A stretch of 64,000 bases of DNA from JAFAXD01 sp963760435. Its GTDB lineage: Bacteria; Pseudomonadota; Alphaproteobacteria; Rhizobiales; Xanthobacteraceae. Position numbers and translations under genes: made by a program. The notes below the pieces were generated by a model. It ran no database searches and was not told the origin of the DNA. It worked only from the letters and a program-made list of their open reading frames with translations. The stretch covers positions 1 to 64,000 of the forward strand of contig CAVXDE010000031.1 in the NCBI GenBank assembly GCA_963760435.1. The letters run 5' to 3'. This document shows, piece by piece, positions 28,288 to 38,542 of the stretch (positions are counted from its first letter, which is position 1; each line of letters opens with the position of its first letter).

Positions 28288-29250
28288 ATGTCGAAACGAT
28301 CTACACGTGCGAGCGATGCGTTGACATTCGCGGCCGCCGATGTGGCCGCCGAATTTGCCCGTTGGCTCGATCATCTCGCGGCCGAGCGGCGCATGTCGCC
28401 CAAGACATGTGAGGCCTATTGCCGCGACGTCTGCCAGTTCCTGCGCTTCCTCTCTGAGCACTTTGGCGCCCGCGTCACGCTCAACCGACTGGCGCAGCTC
28501 GCGCCGCCAGACGTGCGCGCGTTCATGGCGGCGCGTCGTGCCAACGGCATCGGCGGGCGCTCGCTGATGCGCGCGCTCGCCGGCGTGCGTTCGTTCGCCC
28601 GCTTTCTCGAACGCAACCACAAGGGCAAGGTTGGCGCGCTCGCGGCGGTGCGCGCGCCCAAGGTCGCGCGGACGCTGCCCAAGCCGCTGGCAATCGGCGC
28701 GGCCAAGCGTGTGGCCGACGTCGAGCTCCGCGCCGGGGAGGAACGCGAGCCGTGGGTGTTGGCCCGCGATACGGCGGTGCTGGCCCTGCTTTACGGTTCG
28801 GGCTTGCGCATCTCCGAGGCACTGTCGCTGCGCCGCACAGATCTCTCGAGCGCAGGCGATGTTGCGGTCGTGACTGGCAAGGGCGGGAAAACCCGCATGG
28901 TCCCGCTGCTGCCGCAAGTGCTGGAGCTGATCAACACCTACGCTTCGCTGTGCCCCTATGATCTGCCCATAGACCAGCCGCTGTTCGTCGGTGCCAAGGG
29001 CGGACCACTGTCCCCGCGGATCGTGCAGCTGGTGATGGAGCGGCTGCGGGGTGTGCTGGGGTTGCCCGACAGCGCCACCCCGCACGCATTACGGCATTCC
29101 TTCGCGACGCATCTATTGGCGCGCGGTGGAGACCTCCGCGCCATCCAGGAACTGCTTGGCCACGCATCGCTCTCGACGACGCAGATTTATACCGGGGTCG
29201 ACACCGAGCGATTGCTCGAAGCCTATCGCAGCGCGCACCCGCGGGCCTGA
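28288..29250 (+). CDS. xerC: Tyrosine recombinase XerC
   Basis: XerC with XerD resolves chromosome dimers at dif. The 320-residue protein has an N-terminal SAM-like core-binding domain and catalytic residues Arg (GSGLRISEAL), Lys (GKGGKTRMVP), His-x-x-Arg (HALRHSFATHLL), His (LGHASLSTTQ) and Tyr (QIYTGVD). ATG 28288 has a purine stretch just upstream. The pairing with priA is common in this order and supports a chromosomal XerC, not a phage integrase. Confidence 0.93.
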   Translation: MSKRSTRASDALTFAAADVAAEFARWLDHLAAERRMSPKTCEAYCRDVCQFLRFLSEHFGARVTLNRLAQLAPPDVRAFMAARRANGIGGRSLMRALAGVRSFARFLERNHKGKVGALAAVRAPKVARTLPKPLAIGAAKRVADVELRAGEEREPWVLARDTAVLALLYGSGLRISEALSLRRTDLSSAGDVAVVTGKGGKTRMVPLLPQVLELINTYASLCPYDLPIDQPLFVGAKGGPLSPRIVQLVMERLRGVLGLPDSATPHALRHSFATHLLARGGDLRAIQELLGHASLSTTQIYTGVDTERLLEAYRSAHPRA

Positions 29251-29333
29251 ATAGAGAGGCTGATCGACCCTCTTGCGCGCGCAGCCGAGCTGTTCGATGG
29301 TCCCACGACTCAAACGCGGTCGCGAGGGGGATC

Positions 29334-29924
29334 ATGAGCGCACATGAGCAGATGGAGCATGCCGAGCACATGGAGCATGCGGCAGGCAACAATAAGAAAA
29401 TCGCGTTGCTGATCGCCATCCTCGCCCTGTTCTTGGCGTTTTCGGAGACGCTCGGCAAAAGCGCGCAGACGGAAGGCATCAGTGGCAACGTCGAGGCCTC
29501 CAACCTCTGGGCATTCTTTCAGGCCAAGACGATCCGCCGCACGGTCGTGCTCACGGCTGCCGAGTCGATGAAGCTTGTTGGCAACGTGGGTGACGACGCG
29601 ACCAAAGCCGCGATCCAGAAGCAGGTCGACGAGTGGCAAAAAACGGCGGCGCGTTATCGGTCTGAACCCGAAACGCACGAAGGCACTGCGGAGCTCGCGG
29701 AGCGCGCCAAGGAGGTCGAGCACGCGCGCGACAAGGCGATCGCGCGCTATCACAGCTACGAGTTTGCGTCTGCGGCGTTTCAGATCGCGATCGTGTTGGC
29801 CTCGGCGACCATCATTACTGGGATGGTGGCGCTTGCCTGGATCTCCGGGCTACTTGGCCTTGCCGGGCTTGGCTGCATGGCGCTCGGGTTGTTTGCGCCG
29901 GAGCTGCTGCATCACCTGATATAG
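29334..29924 (+). CDS. DUF4337 family membrane protein
   Basis: The 196-residue protein starts with a Met/His/Glu-rich segment (HEQMEHAEHMEHA) and a membrane helix (KIALLIAILALFLAFSETLG). A cytoplasmic or periplasmic helical segment containing NLWAFFQAKTIRR follows, then two C-terminal membrane helices (FQIAIVLASATIITGMVALA and LAGLGCMALGLFAPELL). This matches DUF4337, of unknown function. The N-terminal HxxMEH repeats could bind metal, but that is speculation. Confidence 0.85.
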   Translation: MSAHEQMEHAEHMEHAAGNNKKIALLIAILALFLAFSETLGKSAQTEGISGNVEASNLWAFFQAKTIRRTVVLTAAESMKLVGNVGDDATKAAIQKQVDEWQKTAARYRSEPETHEGTAELAERAKEVEHARDKAIARYHSYEFASAAFQIAIVLASATIITGMVALAWISGLLGLAGLGCMALGLFAPELLHHLI

Positions 29925-29934
29925 TCGGGCTTTG

Positions 29935-30483
29935 TTAGATTCCTTTCGCCGGCAACGGCGGCGGGATATGCATGCGCCGTCGAATGCGCTGCAGCAAACG
30001 GAATGCCCGCGGCACGCGCCGTGGGCCAAGCAGGCGCAGGCGGAACTTCAAGCGGTGGATAATTGGATCAACAAGTTCGTGCGCGGACGTGCGCAGCCAG
30101 ATCACCCAATCGTGGAACTTGCGGAACCATTGGAGTTGCAACAGCTTTTCGCGGCCGGCATCAAACACAAATGCCGTCGTGCCGAGCGCGGCCGTCTTGG
30201 CGAACAGAAACACGCAGACGCCGCGCAACCAGGCGCCCTCCGACATCAGCCAAACGGCAAGAAATTTCAACGGCAGAACCGCTGCGGCGGGCAGCGCCAA
30301 CAAACCCAGCATGCATATGGGAGGTAGTTTTTCGATCCCCCGTGCCAATGTCGCTTTTAGGCGCTTGAGCGGAATCACCTCGACAATAGCGGCGACGACG
30401 GGCTCAAGCCGATCCCACAACCACGCTTCGATCAGGAAGACGATGGCAATGCACACCAGCGCCGGGCGCAGCACGCGACGCAT
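29935..30483 (-). CDS. Conserved hypothetical membrane protein (182 aa)
   Basis: It has an N-terminal membrane helix (LVCIAIVFLIEAWLWDRL), two more (ICMLGLLALPAAAVLPLKFL and AWLRGVCVFLFAKTAALGTT) and a basic C-terminal tail (LKFRLRLLGPRRVPRAF). I recognise no named family, though similar small proteins occur next to lpdA in Hyphomicrobiales. It lies 33 bases after lpdA on the same strand and may be the last gene of the suc operon. Confidence 0.7.
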   Translation of the reverse strand: MRRVLRPALVCIAIVFLIEAWLWDRLEPVVAAIVEVIPLKRLKATLARGIEKLPPICMLGLLALPAAAVLPLKFLAVWLMSEGAWLRGVCVFLFAKTAALGTTAFVFDAGREKLLQLQWFRKFHDWVIWLRTSAHELVDPIIHRLKFRLRLLGPRRVPRAFRLLQRIRRRMHIPPPLPAKGI

Positions 30484-30516
30484 GGAAGCGGCTCGCGAAT
30501 CGATCAGATCCTGCTC

Positions 30517-31920
30517 CTACATATGGATGGCGCGTTTGCCGACGGCAAGCGCGGCTTCTTTGATCGCTTCACTGTAGGTCGGGTGCGGGTGGCAGGTGCG
30601 CGCGATGTCCTCCGACGAGCCACCAAACTCCATCGCGACCGAGGCCTCAGTAATCATGTTGCCAGCGTCGGGTCCGACGATGTGCACGCCGAGGACGCGG
30701 TCGGTCTTCGCATCTGCGAGAATCTTCACAAAGCCCTCGGTCTGCATGTTGGCTTTGGCGCGGCCATTGGCGGTAAACGGGAATTTACCGACATTGTAGG
30801 AAACCCCCGCTTCGCGCAGCTCCTCTTCGGTTTTCCCGACCGACGCGACCTCCGGATAGGTATAGATCACATTCGGAATCACGTCGTAGTTCACGTGACC
30901 TGCTTGGCCAGCGAGGATTTCAGCAACAGCAATGCCTTCATCCTCGGCCTTGTGCGCCAGCATCGGTCCAGCGATCACATCACCGATCGCATAAATGCCA
31001 GGCACATTTGTGGCATAGTGGGGGTCGACGACAACGCGCCCGCGGCTGTCGAGCGCGACCCCTGCTTCTTTCAAGCCAAGCCCGTCCACATAGGGCACGC
31101 GGCCGACCGCTACGAGGACCACGTCGGCCTCAAGAGTTTCGCCAGCACCGCCCGCGGCCGGCTCGATTTTGGCTTTCAACTTCGGCCCGGAGGTATCAAT
31201 CGCCGTCACCTTCGATGACAGCTTGAAACTCATGCCCTGCTTTTCAAGAAGACGCTGAAATTGCCGCGCGACCTCGCCGTCGATTCCCGGCACGATGCGG
31301 TCCAGAAACTCGATCACCTGCACTTGCGCGCCCAGGCGTCGCCAGACCGAACCAAGCTCGAGGCCGATGACGCCGGCTCCCACGATCAGCAATCGCTCGG
31401 GGACTTTGTCGAGACTGAGCGCGCCGGTCGAGGACACGATCCGCTTCTCGTCAATCTCGATTCCGCGCAAACGCGCCACATCGGAGCCGCTGGCGATCAC
31501 GATGTTGCGCGTCTCCAGTGTTTGGACACCGCCGTTGGCCGCCTTGACCTCGACCTTGCCGGGCGCCGTAATCCGTCCAACACCCTGGTAAGCGTCGATC
31601 TTGTTCTTCTTGAACAGAAACGCGACGCCTTTGACGTTGCCGTCGACGCCCTCGTCTTTGAATTTCATCATCGTGGCGAGGTCGAGCTTCGGCGGGCTGA
31701 CACCAATGCCCAGATGCCCGAACTTGTGTCCGGCTTCTTCGAACAGTTCCGACGCGTAGAGGAGTCCCTTAGAAGGAATGCAGCCAATGTTGAGACAGGT
31801 GCCGCCGAACGTTTTGTCTTTCTCGACGGCGGCGACTTTCATCCCGAGCTGCGCGGCGCGGATCGCACAGACATAGCCGCCGGGACCGGTGCCGATGACG
31901 ATGAGATCGTAGCCGGCCAT
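30517..31920 (-). CDS. lpdA: Dihydrolipoyl dehydrogenase (E3)
   Basis: E3 reoxidises dihydrolipoyl groups of 2-oxo acid dehydrogenases, passing electrons via FAD to NAD+. The 467-residue protein has GTGPGGYVCAIRAAQLG, the redox disulfide GGTCLNIGCIPSKGLLY, the NAD motif VGAGVIGLELGSVW, and the C-terminal interface with catalytic His (CHPHPTYSEAIKEAAL). It starts one base after the odhB stop, so it serves the 2-oxoglutarate complex. Confidence 0.97.
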   Translation of the reverse strand: MAGYDLIVIGTGPGGYVCAIRAAQLGMKVAAVEKDKTFGGTCLNIGCIPSKGLLYASELFEEAGHKFGHLGIGVSPPKLDLATMMKFKDEGVDGNVKGVAFLFKKNKIDAYQGVGRITAPGKVEVKAANGGVQTLETRNIVIASGSDVARLRGIEIDEKRIVSSTGALSLDKVPERLLIVGAGVIGLELGSVWRRLGAQVQVIEFLDRIVPGIDGEVARQFQRLLEKQGMSFKLSSKVTAIDTSGPKLKAKIEPAAGGAGETLEADVVLVAVGRVPYVDGLGLKEAGVALDSRGRVVVDPHYATNVPGIYAIGDVIAGPMLAHKAEDEGIAVAEILAGQAGHVNYDVIPNVIYTYPEVASVGKTEEELREAGVSYNVGKFPFTANGRAKANMQTEGFVKILADAKTDRVLGVHIVGPDAGNMITEASVAMEFGGSSEDIARTCHPHPTYSEAIKEAALAVGKRAIHM

Positions 31921-31921
31921 G

Positions 31922-33166
31922 TTACAAATCCAGCACCAGTCGCGCTGGATCCTCCAGAACGTCTTTCACCCGCACCAGGAAGGTCACCGCTTCGCGCCCA
32001 TCGACCAGTCTGTGGTCGTACGACAGAGCGAGATACATCATCGGCCGCGCCTCGACCTTTCCGGCGACCACCATCGGCCGCTCCTGAATCTTGTGCATGC
32101 CGAGGATGCCGGACTGCGGCGCGTTGAGGATCGGCGTCGACATCAGTGAGCCGTACACGCCTCCGTTCGAGATCGTGAAGGTGCCGCCCTGCATGTCTTC
32201 GAGCTTGAGCGTGCCGTCGCGCCCGCGCTTGCCGAACTCGGCAATCTCCTTCTCGATCTCGGACAGCGATTTACGCTCGCAATCGCGCACCACCGGCACC
32301 ACCAGGCCGCGGTCGGTCCCGACCGCAACACCGACGTGGTAGTAGTTCTTGTAGACGATATCGGTACCGTCGATCTCGGCATTGACCGAGGGAATTTCCT
32401 TCAGCGCCTGAACGCACGCGCGCACGAAGAAGCCCATGAACCCGAGCTTCACGGCGTGTTTCTTCTCGAACAGATCGCGGTACTGATTACGCAGCGCCAT
32501 GACGTGCGTCATGTCGACCTCGTTGAAGGTCGTCAGCATGGCGGCTGTGTTTTGCGCATCCTTGAGACGCCGCGCGATCGTCTGGCGCAGTCGCGTCATC
32601 CGCACGCGTTCTTCACGCGCCGCATCGTCTGGCGGCGAGGGTGCGCGCAACTGAACGGCGGCGGCCGGCTGCGCGACCGGTAGCGGCTGGGCCGCGGCGC
32701 GTTCGATCTCGGCCAGCATGTCGCCTTTGGTGACACGGCCATCCTTGCCGGTACCAGCCACGGCCGCTGGGTCGATCCCCGTCTCCGTGGCAAGTTTGCG
32801 CACGGACGGCGCGAGCGCAATGTCCGCGGCCGGCGCTTTCGCAGGAGCAGGACGCGGTGGCTGCGGGGCAGGCGCGGCCGCTGGCTGCGGCGCCGGTTTT
32901 GCCGGCGCAGCAGCGGATGCAGGCGCTCCCGCACCCGGTTTGATTTCCCCGAGGAGCGCGCCGACGGCGACGGTCTCTCCGTCCTTGACGGCAATGTCGG
33001 ACAGCACGCCGGCGGTCGGGGCCGGAACCTCGATCGTTACCTTGTCGGTTTCAAGCTCGACCAGGGGTTCATCAACTTTGACTTCATCGCCGGCCTTCTT
33101 GAACCAGCGTCCGATCGTCGCCTCGGTGACAGACTCACCGAGCGTCGGAACGCGGATTTCAGTCAT
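31922..33166 (-). CDS. odhB: 2-oxoglutarate dehydrogenase E2, dihydrolipoyl succinyltransferase
   Basis: This E2 core of the 2-oxoglutarate dehydrogenase complex has one lipoyl domain with the lipoyl-lysine in ELETDKVTIEVPAPT. An Ala/Pro-rich linker (about 80-115), a peripheral subunit-binding domain (APSVRKLATETGIDPAAVAG) and the acyltransferase domain with SYDHRLVDGREAVTFL follow. It is 414 residues and complete. It lies 36 bases after sucA. It is also called sucB. Confidence 0.97.
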   Translation of the reverse strand: MTEIRVPTLGESVTEATIGRWFKKAGDEVKVDEPLVELETDKVTIEVPAPTAGVLSDIAVKDGETVAVGALLGEIKPGAGAPASAAAPAKPAPQPAAAPAPQPPRPAPAKAPAADIALAPSVRKLATETGIDPAAVAGTGKDGRVTKGDMLAEIERAAAQPLPVAQPAAAVQLRAPSPPDDAAREERVRMTRLRQTIARRLKDAQNTAAMLTTFNEVDMTHVMALRNQYRDLFEKKHAVKLGFMGFFVRACVQALKEIPSVNAEIDGTDIVYKNYYHVGVAVGTDRGLVVPVVRDCERKSLSEIEKEIAEFGKRGRDGTLKLEDMQGGTFTISNGGVYGSLMSTPILNAPQSGILGMHKIQERPMVVAGKVEARPMMYLALSYDHRLVDGREAVTFLVRVKDVLEDPARLVLDL

Positions 33167-33202
33167 TGGTTCGCTCCCGTCGCTGCGGTGCAGTTTCTGA
33201 AT

Positions 33203-36161
33203 TTATCCGAGCGCCTCCTCGAGCAGCGCCTTGAGCTGCGCGAGGTGCCTTGGCGCCAAGCCCGTGGCCGTCGCGGCCGATGCCGGACGTCCCGCGTAGC
33301 GCGGCCGCCGGGTCTTGGCATTGATCTGATTGAGGGCCCATTCGATGTAGTTCTCGGCAAAATTCCAGGCCCCCATGTTGCGCGGCTCTTCCTGGCACCA
33401 GACCACGTCCGCGCCCTTGAAGCGCGACAGCTCAAGCAGGAGCGCCTTGGTGGGGAATGGATAGAGCTGCTCCACACGCAACAGATAGATATCGTTGATG
33501 CCGCGTTTCTCGCGCTCCTCGTACAGGTCATAGTAAACCTTGCCCGAGGACAGAACGACGCGGCGGATTTCGTTATCGGGGACCAGCTTGATCTTCTCAT
33601 CGGGGAGAAGCTGCGCGTCGTCCCACAGCAGCCGATGGAAACTGGTGTCCGGCCCCATTTCGTCGAGCCGCGATACCGCGCGCTTGTGGCGGAGCAAGCT
33701 CTTCGGGGTCATCAGAATGAGTGGTTTGCGGAAGTCGCGATGCAGCTGGCGCCGCAGGATATGGAAGTAGTTTGCCGGGGTCGTGCAGTTCGCGACCTGC
33801 ATGTTGTCCTCGGCGCACATCTGCAGATAACGCTCCAGCCGCGCTGACGAATGTTCCGGCCCCTGGCCCTCGTAGCCGTGCGGGAGCAGGCAGACGAGAC
33901 CCGACATGCGCAACCACTTGCGCTCGCCAGAGGAGATGAACTGGTCAAACAGAACCTGCGCCCCATTGGCGAAATCGCCGAACTGGGCCTCCCACAACGT
34001 CAGCGCATCGGGCTCCGCCAGCGAGTAGCCGTACTCGAAGCCGAGCACGGCTTCTTCGGAGAGCATCGAATTGACGACCTCGTAGCGCGCCTGCGTCTCG
34101 CTCAAGTGATTGAACGGCGTATGACGCGCCTCGGTCTCCTGATCGATCAGGACCGAGTGGCGCTGGGAGAAGGTCCCGCGCTCGCTGTCCTGACCGGACA
34201 GGCGGACCCGATGGCCATCAAGCAATAGCGAGCAGAAGGCGAGTGCCTCGGCCGTCGACCAATCGACACCCGCTCCGTCCTCGATCGACTTCCGCCGCGC
34301 GTCAAGAAACCGCTGCAAGGTGCGATGCACGTGAAAACCGTCCGGCACCGTCGTGATCTTGGTGCCGATGTCCTTCAGCTCTTGGATCGGAACGCCGGTG
34401 CGCCCACGGCGCGGATCATCGGACACCTCGGCGACCTTGACGCTCGCCCATCGGCCATCGAGCCAATCCGCGCTGTTGGCCTTGTAGCCCTGGCTGGCCT
34501 CGATCTCGGCATCGAGCCGCGAGCGCCAGTCGGCCTTCATCTTGTCGACTTCGCCGTCAGTCACCACGCCTTCAGCAACCAGGTGTTTGCTGTAGATGTC
34601 GAGCGTCGTCGGGTGCTGGCGTATGGCCTTGTACATCACCGGCTGGGTGAACGAAGGCTCGTCGCCCTCGTTGTGGCCGAACCGCCGATAGCAGAACATG
34701 TCGATGACGACGGGCTTCTGGAATTTCTGCCGGAACTCGGTCGCGACCTTGGCGGCGAACACGACCGATTTCGGGATCATCGCCGTTGGCGTGGAAGATC
34801 GGCGCTTCGATCATCTTCGCCACGTCCGACGGATAGGGCGACGAACGCGAGAAGCGCGGGTAGGTGGTGAAGCCGATCTGATTGTTGATGATGAAGTGCA
34901 GGGATCCACCGGTGCGATGCCCGCGCAGGCCGGACAGCCCGAAGCATTCGGCGATGACGCCTTGGCCGGCGAAGGCCGCGTCACCGGAGATCAGCAGGGG
35001 CATCACCGAAGTGCGGTCCGAACCGGTCGCGCCGTGCTGGTCTTGCTTGGCACGCACTTTCCCAAGCACCACCGGATTGACGATTTCGAGGTGAGACGGG
35101 TTTGCGGTCAGCGAGAGGTGCACCTGGTTGCCGTCGAACTCGCGATCGGACGAAGCGCCCAGGTGGTATTTGACGTCGCCGGAGCCCTCGACGACATCCG
35201 GTGTGGCCGAGCCGCCCTTGAATTCATGGAAGATCGCGCGGTGCGGCTTGCCCATCACTTGCGCCAGCACATTGAGCCGGCCGCGATGCGCCATGCCGAT
35301 GACGATTTCCTTCACCCCGAGCCCACCGCCGCGCTTGATGATTTGCTCCAGCGCCGGAATCATCGACTCGCCGCCGTCGAGGCCGAACCGCTTGGTCCCG
35401 GTGAACTTCAGGTCGCAGAACTTTTCGAAACCCTCGGCCTCGACCAGCTTGTTGAGAATCGCGCGCTTGCCCTCGCGGGTGAAGCTGATCTCCTTGTCGG
35501 GCCCCTCGATGCGCTCCTGCAGCCAGCCCTTCTGGGCGGCGTTGGAGATGTGCATGAATTCGACGCCCAAGGTCTGGCAATAGGTCCGTTGCAGCAGCGC
35601 CACGATCTCGCGAATGGTCGCGAAGTCGAGCCCGAGCACCCGGTCGATGAAAATCTTGCGGTCGAAATCGGCGTCGGTGAAGCCGTAGGTGCGCGGATCA
35701 AGCTCCTCGTGATCCTTCGGCGGCTCAAGGCCGAGCGGATCGAGATTGGCGTGGAAGTGACCGCGGATGCGGTAGGCGCGGATCAGCATCAGGGCGCGTA
35801 CGGAATCGCGCGTCGCACGCTGGATATCGGCCTGGGTCACCTCGACGCCGGTGCTCTGCGCCTTGGCCTTGACCTTGTCGCCGATCGTCTTGTTGACCTC
35901 GCCCCAGTCGCCATCGAGCGCCGACGTGAGATCGTTCCGCGCCGGTGCCGGCCAGTGCGGGAGCTCCCAGGAGGGGCCGCGCGCGTTGTTGCGCACGTCA
36001 GCGGCGCTGTCCTTCAGGCTCGCAAAGAACTCGCGCCATTCCGCGTCGATCGAGTGCGGATCGTCCTCGTAGCGGGCGTAGAGCTGCTCGAGGTAATCGG
36101 CATTGCCCCCATACAGGAACGAGGTGCGGGCGAAAGCGGCGTTCGCGTCTTGGCGGGACAT
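33203..36161 (-). pseudogene. sucA: 2-oxoglutarate dehydrogenase E1, frameshifted near 34770
   Basis: SucA is the thiamine-diphosphate E1 that decarboxylates 2-oxoglutarate. The N-terminal part (36161 to about 34770) runs from NAAFARTSFLYGGNADYLEQ through GMAHRGRLNVLAQVMGKPH to IEAPIFHANGDDPE. The C-terminal part begins in the next frame (VVFAAKVATEFRQKFQKPVV) and ends LAQLKALLEEALG. The break is one extra base in the T run at 34769-34771 (plus strand), turning GAATCG into GAAATCG. Removing it restores a frame of about 985 residues. Neighbours in the operon are intact, so a homopolymer error is likelier than loss of a TCA enzyme. Confidence 0.93.
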
Positions 36162-36427
36162 ATTAAGGTGCTCTCCTAGTGAGCCACGCGGCCGGTAAGG
36201 GCGGACGAATTCCGGACCCCAGCGGAAGTCCAGGTCACGCGCCTAGTAAACTTCAGGAGCAAGGAATTCAGGCCCAATTTGCCCTCCGACAACCAGTACC
36301 AGTGGCGAGAGGCGAAATCGGCCCAATCCCGGTGGGGCGTACTCTCTCGACGTTATTTAGGGCCTTCTTGCGGCCATTTCATCCCGTTGATTTGCCTATC
36401 ATTCATGCATCGTAAGCAAACTCTGAA
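36162..36427. other. Spacer between sucD and sucA
   Basis: These 266 bases hold no gene I can support. The stretch is less GC-rich near 36340-36420. The gap is large compared with the other junctions of this operon, so sucA could have its own promoter here. No box is assigned. Confidence 0.4.
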
Positions 36428-37312
36428 TCACCGTTTCAGTACTTCAACCAGGGTTTTGCCGAGCCGGGCTGGTGACGGTGAGACCGTTATGCCGGCGGCT
36501 TCCATGGCGGCGACCTTTGAGGGTGCGTCGCCCTTCCCTCCCGCAATGATTGCGCCGGCGTGCCCCATCCGGCGTCCGGGGGGAGCGGTGCGGCCGGCAA
36601 TGAAGCCAACGACCGGCTTCTTGCGGCCACGCTTGGCCTCGTCGATGAGAAACTGCGCCGCATCCTCTTCGGAGCTGCCGCCGATCTCGCCGATCATGAC
36701 AATCGACTGGGTCTCCGGGTCGGCCAGGAACATCTCCAGCACCTCGATGAAGTCGGTGCCCTTGACCGGGTCGCCGCCGATGCCGACGGCCGTGGTCTGG
36801 CCTAGTCCCTCGTGGGTGGTCTGGAACACGGCCTCATAGGTCAGCGTGCCGGAGCGCGACAGGATCCCGACACTGCCGCGTTTGAAGATGTTGCCCGGCA
36901 TGATGCCGATCTTGCACTCGCCGGCAGTCATGACGCCGGGGCAGTTGGGCCCGATCAGCCGCGACTTGGACCCGGCCAGCGCGCGCTTGACCTTCACCAT
37001 GTCGAGCACGGGAATGCCCTCGGTGATGCAGACGATGAGCGCAATATCGGCAGCGATGGCTTCGCAAATGGCGTCGGCCGCGCCCGGTGGCGGAACATAG
37101 ATGACGCTGGCATCGCATCCCGTCTTCTCTTTCGCCTCGGCCACGGTGTCGAAGACCGGCAAACCGAGATGCGAGCTCCCGCCCTTACCGGGCGAGGTTC
37201 CGCCGACCATCTTGGTGCCGTAGGCGATCGCCTGCTCGGAATGGAACGTGCCGTTCTTGCCGGTGAAGCCTTGGCAGATGACCTTGGTGTTCTTGTCGAT
37301 CAGGACGGACAT
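36428..37312 (-). CDS. sucD: Succinyl-CoA ligase subunit alpha
   Basis: The alpha subunit carries the CoA site and the phosphohistidine. The 294-residue protein has KVICQGFTGKNGTFHSEQAI, SRLIGPNCPGVM, a GRSGTLTYEA-like segment (LSRSGTLTYEAVFQTT) and the active-site His in RRMGHAGAII. Its ATG overlaps the sucC stop. It is complete. Confidence 0.97.
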   Translation of the reverse strand: MSVLIDKNTKVICQGFTGKNGTFHSEQAIAYGTKMVGGTSPGKGGSSHLGLPVFDTVAEAKEKTGCDASVIYVPPPGAADAICEAIAADIALIVCITEGIPVLDMVKVKRALAGSKSRLIGPNCPGVMTAGECKIGIMPGNIFKRGSVGILSRSGTLTYEAVFQTTHEGLGQTTAVGIGGDPVKGTDFIEVLEMFLADPETQSIVMIGEIGGSSEEDAAQFLIDEAKRGRKKPVVGFIAGRTAPPGRRMGHAGAIIAGGKGDAPSKVAAMEAAGITVSPSPARLGKTLVEVLKR

Positions 37313-38481
37313 CAGGCGGACTCCTTCACCGCCTTGACGATTTTCTGGGCGGCATCGTCGAGGTCGTCGGCGGACGTCACATTGAGGTTGGATTTGGCGA
37401 TGATCTCTTTGCCTTGCGCCACGTTGGTGCCTTCGAGCCGCACCACCAGTGGAACCCGCAGGCCGACTTCCTTCACGGCGGCGACAACGCCTTCGGCGAT
37501 CACGTCACAGCGCATGATGCCGCCGAAAATGTTGACCAGGATCCCCTTCACGTGGTGGTCGGAGGTGATGATCTTGAACGCGGCGGTCACTTTCTCCTTG
37601 GAGGCGCTGCCGCCCACGTCGAGGAAGTTGGCCGGCGCTTCGCCGTAGAGCTTGATGATGTCCATGGTCGCCATCGCAAGCCCGGCGCCGTTGACCATGC
37701 AGCCGATGGTTCCGTCGAGGGCCACGTAGTTGAGATCGAATTTGGAAGCCTCGATCTCCTTCTCGTCCTCTTCGGTGACGTCGCGCAGCGCCGCGATATC
37801 GGCGTGCCGGTAAAGCGCGTTGTCGTCGAATCCGATCTTGGCGTCGAGACACAGCAACTGCCCGGTCTTGGTGACGACCAGCGGATTGATCTCGAGCAGG
37901 CTCATGTCCTTGGCGATAACGGCGGCGTAGAGCTTCGCAATGAGGCTCTCGCACTGCTTCCCGAGATCACCGGTAAGACCGAGCGCTTTGGCAGCGCGGC
38001 GGCCATGATGCGGCATGATGCCGGTTGCCGGATCGACCGAGAAAGAGACGATCTTCTCCGGCTCGGTGCGCGCGACCTCCTCGATCTCCATGCCGCCCGC
38101 GGTCGAGACCACGAACGCGACGCGGGACGTCGTGCGATCAACCAGCGCGGAGAGATAGAACTCGCGGTCGATCGTCGAGCCTTCCTCGATGTAGAGGCGA
38201 TTGACCTGCTTGCCGCGCGGACCGGTCTGATGCGTCACCAGGACCGACCCAAGCAGGCGCTGCGCCTCCTTGGTTACGTCCTCGATTGACTTCACCACCT
38301 TGACGCCGCCGGCTTTGCCGCGGCCGCCGGCATGGATCTGGGCTTTCACCACCCAGATCGGACCGCCGAGTTGATGCGCGGCCTTGTCGGCTTCTTCAAC
38401 TGAAAACGCCGGAATCCCACGCGCGACCGGTACCCCGAACTCGCGGAGGACCGCCTTGGCCTGATACTCGTGAATATTCAT
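37312..38481 (-). CDS. sucC: ADP-forming succinyl-CoA ligase subunit beta
   Basis: This ATP-grasp beta subunit has MNIHEYQAKAVLREFGVPV, VVKAQIHAGGRGKAGGVK, LLEINPLVVTKTGQLLCLDAK and NFLDVGGSASKEKVTAAF. It is 389 residues, full length. It couples to sucD by a 1-base overlap and follows mdh by 61 bases in the TCA operon. Confidence 0.97.
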   Translation of the reverse strand: MNIHEYQAKAVLREFGVPVARGIPAFSVEEADKAAHQLGGPIWVVKAQIHAGGRGKAGGVKVVKSIEDVTKEAQRLLGSVLVTHQTGPRGKQVNRLYIEEGSTIDREFYLSALVDRTTSRVAFVVSTAGGMEIEEVARTEPEKIVSFSVDPATGIMPHHGRRAAKALGLTGDLGKQCESLIAKLYAAVIAKDMSLLEINPLVVTKTGQLLCLDAKIGFDDNALYRHADIAALRDVTEEDEKEIEASKFDLNYVALDGTIGCMVNGAGLAMATMDIIKLYGEAPANFLDVGGSASKEKVTAAFKIITSDHHVKGILVNIFGGIMRCDVIAEGVVAAVKEVGLRVPLVVRLEGTNVAQGKEIIAKSNLNVTSADDLDDAAQKIVKAVKESA

Positions 38482-38542
38482 GCCACGTCCTTTGAGACCT
38501 GTTCTCGTGCCCGGCTCGTTGGTCGAACCGGGAGATCGATTG

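Noticed and set aside
34698..36179. 493-codon plus-strand frame opposite the N-terminal part of sucA
   Set aside because: Antisense shadow; SucA motifs on the minus strand explain the DNA.
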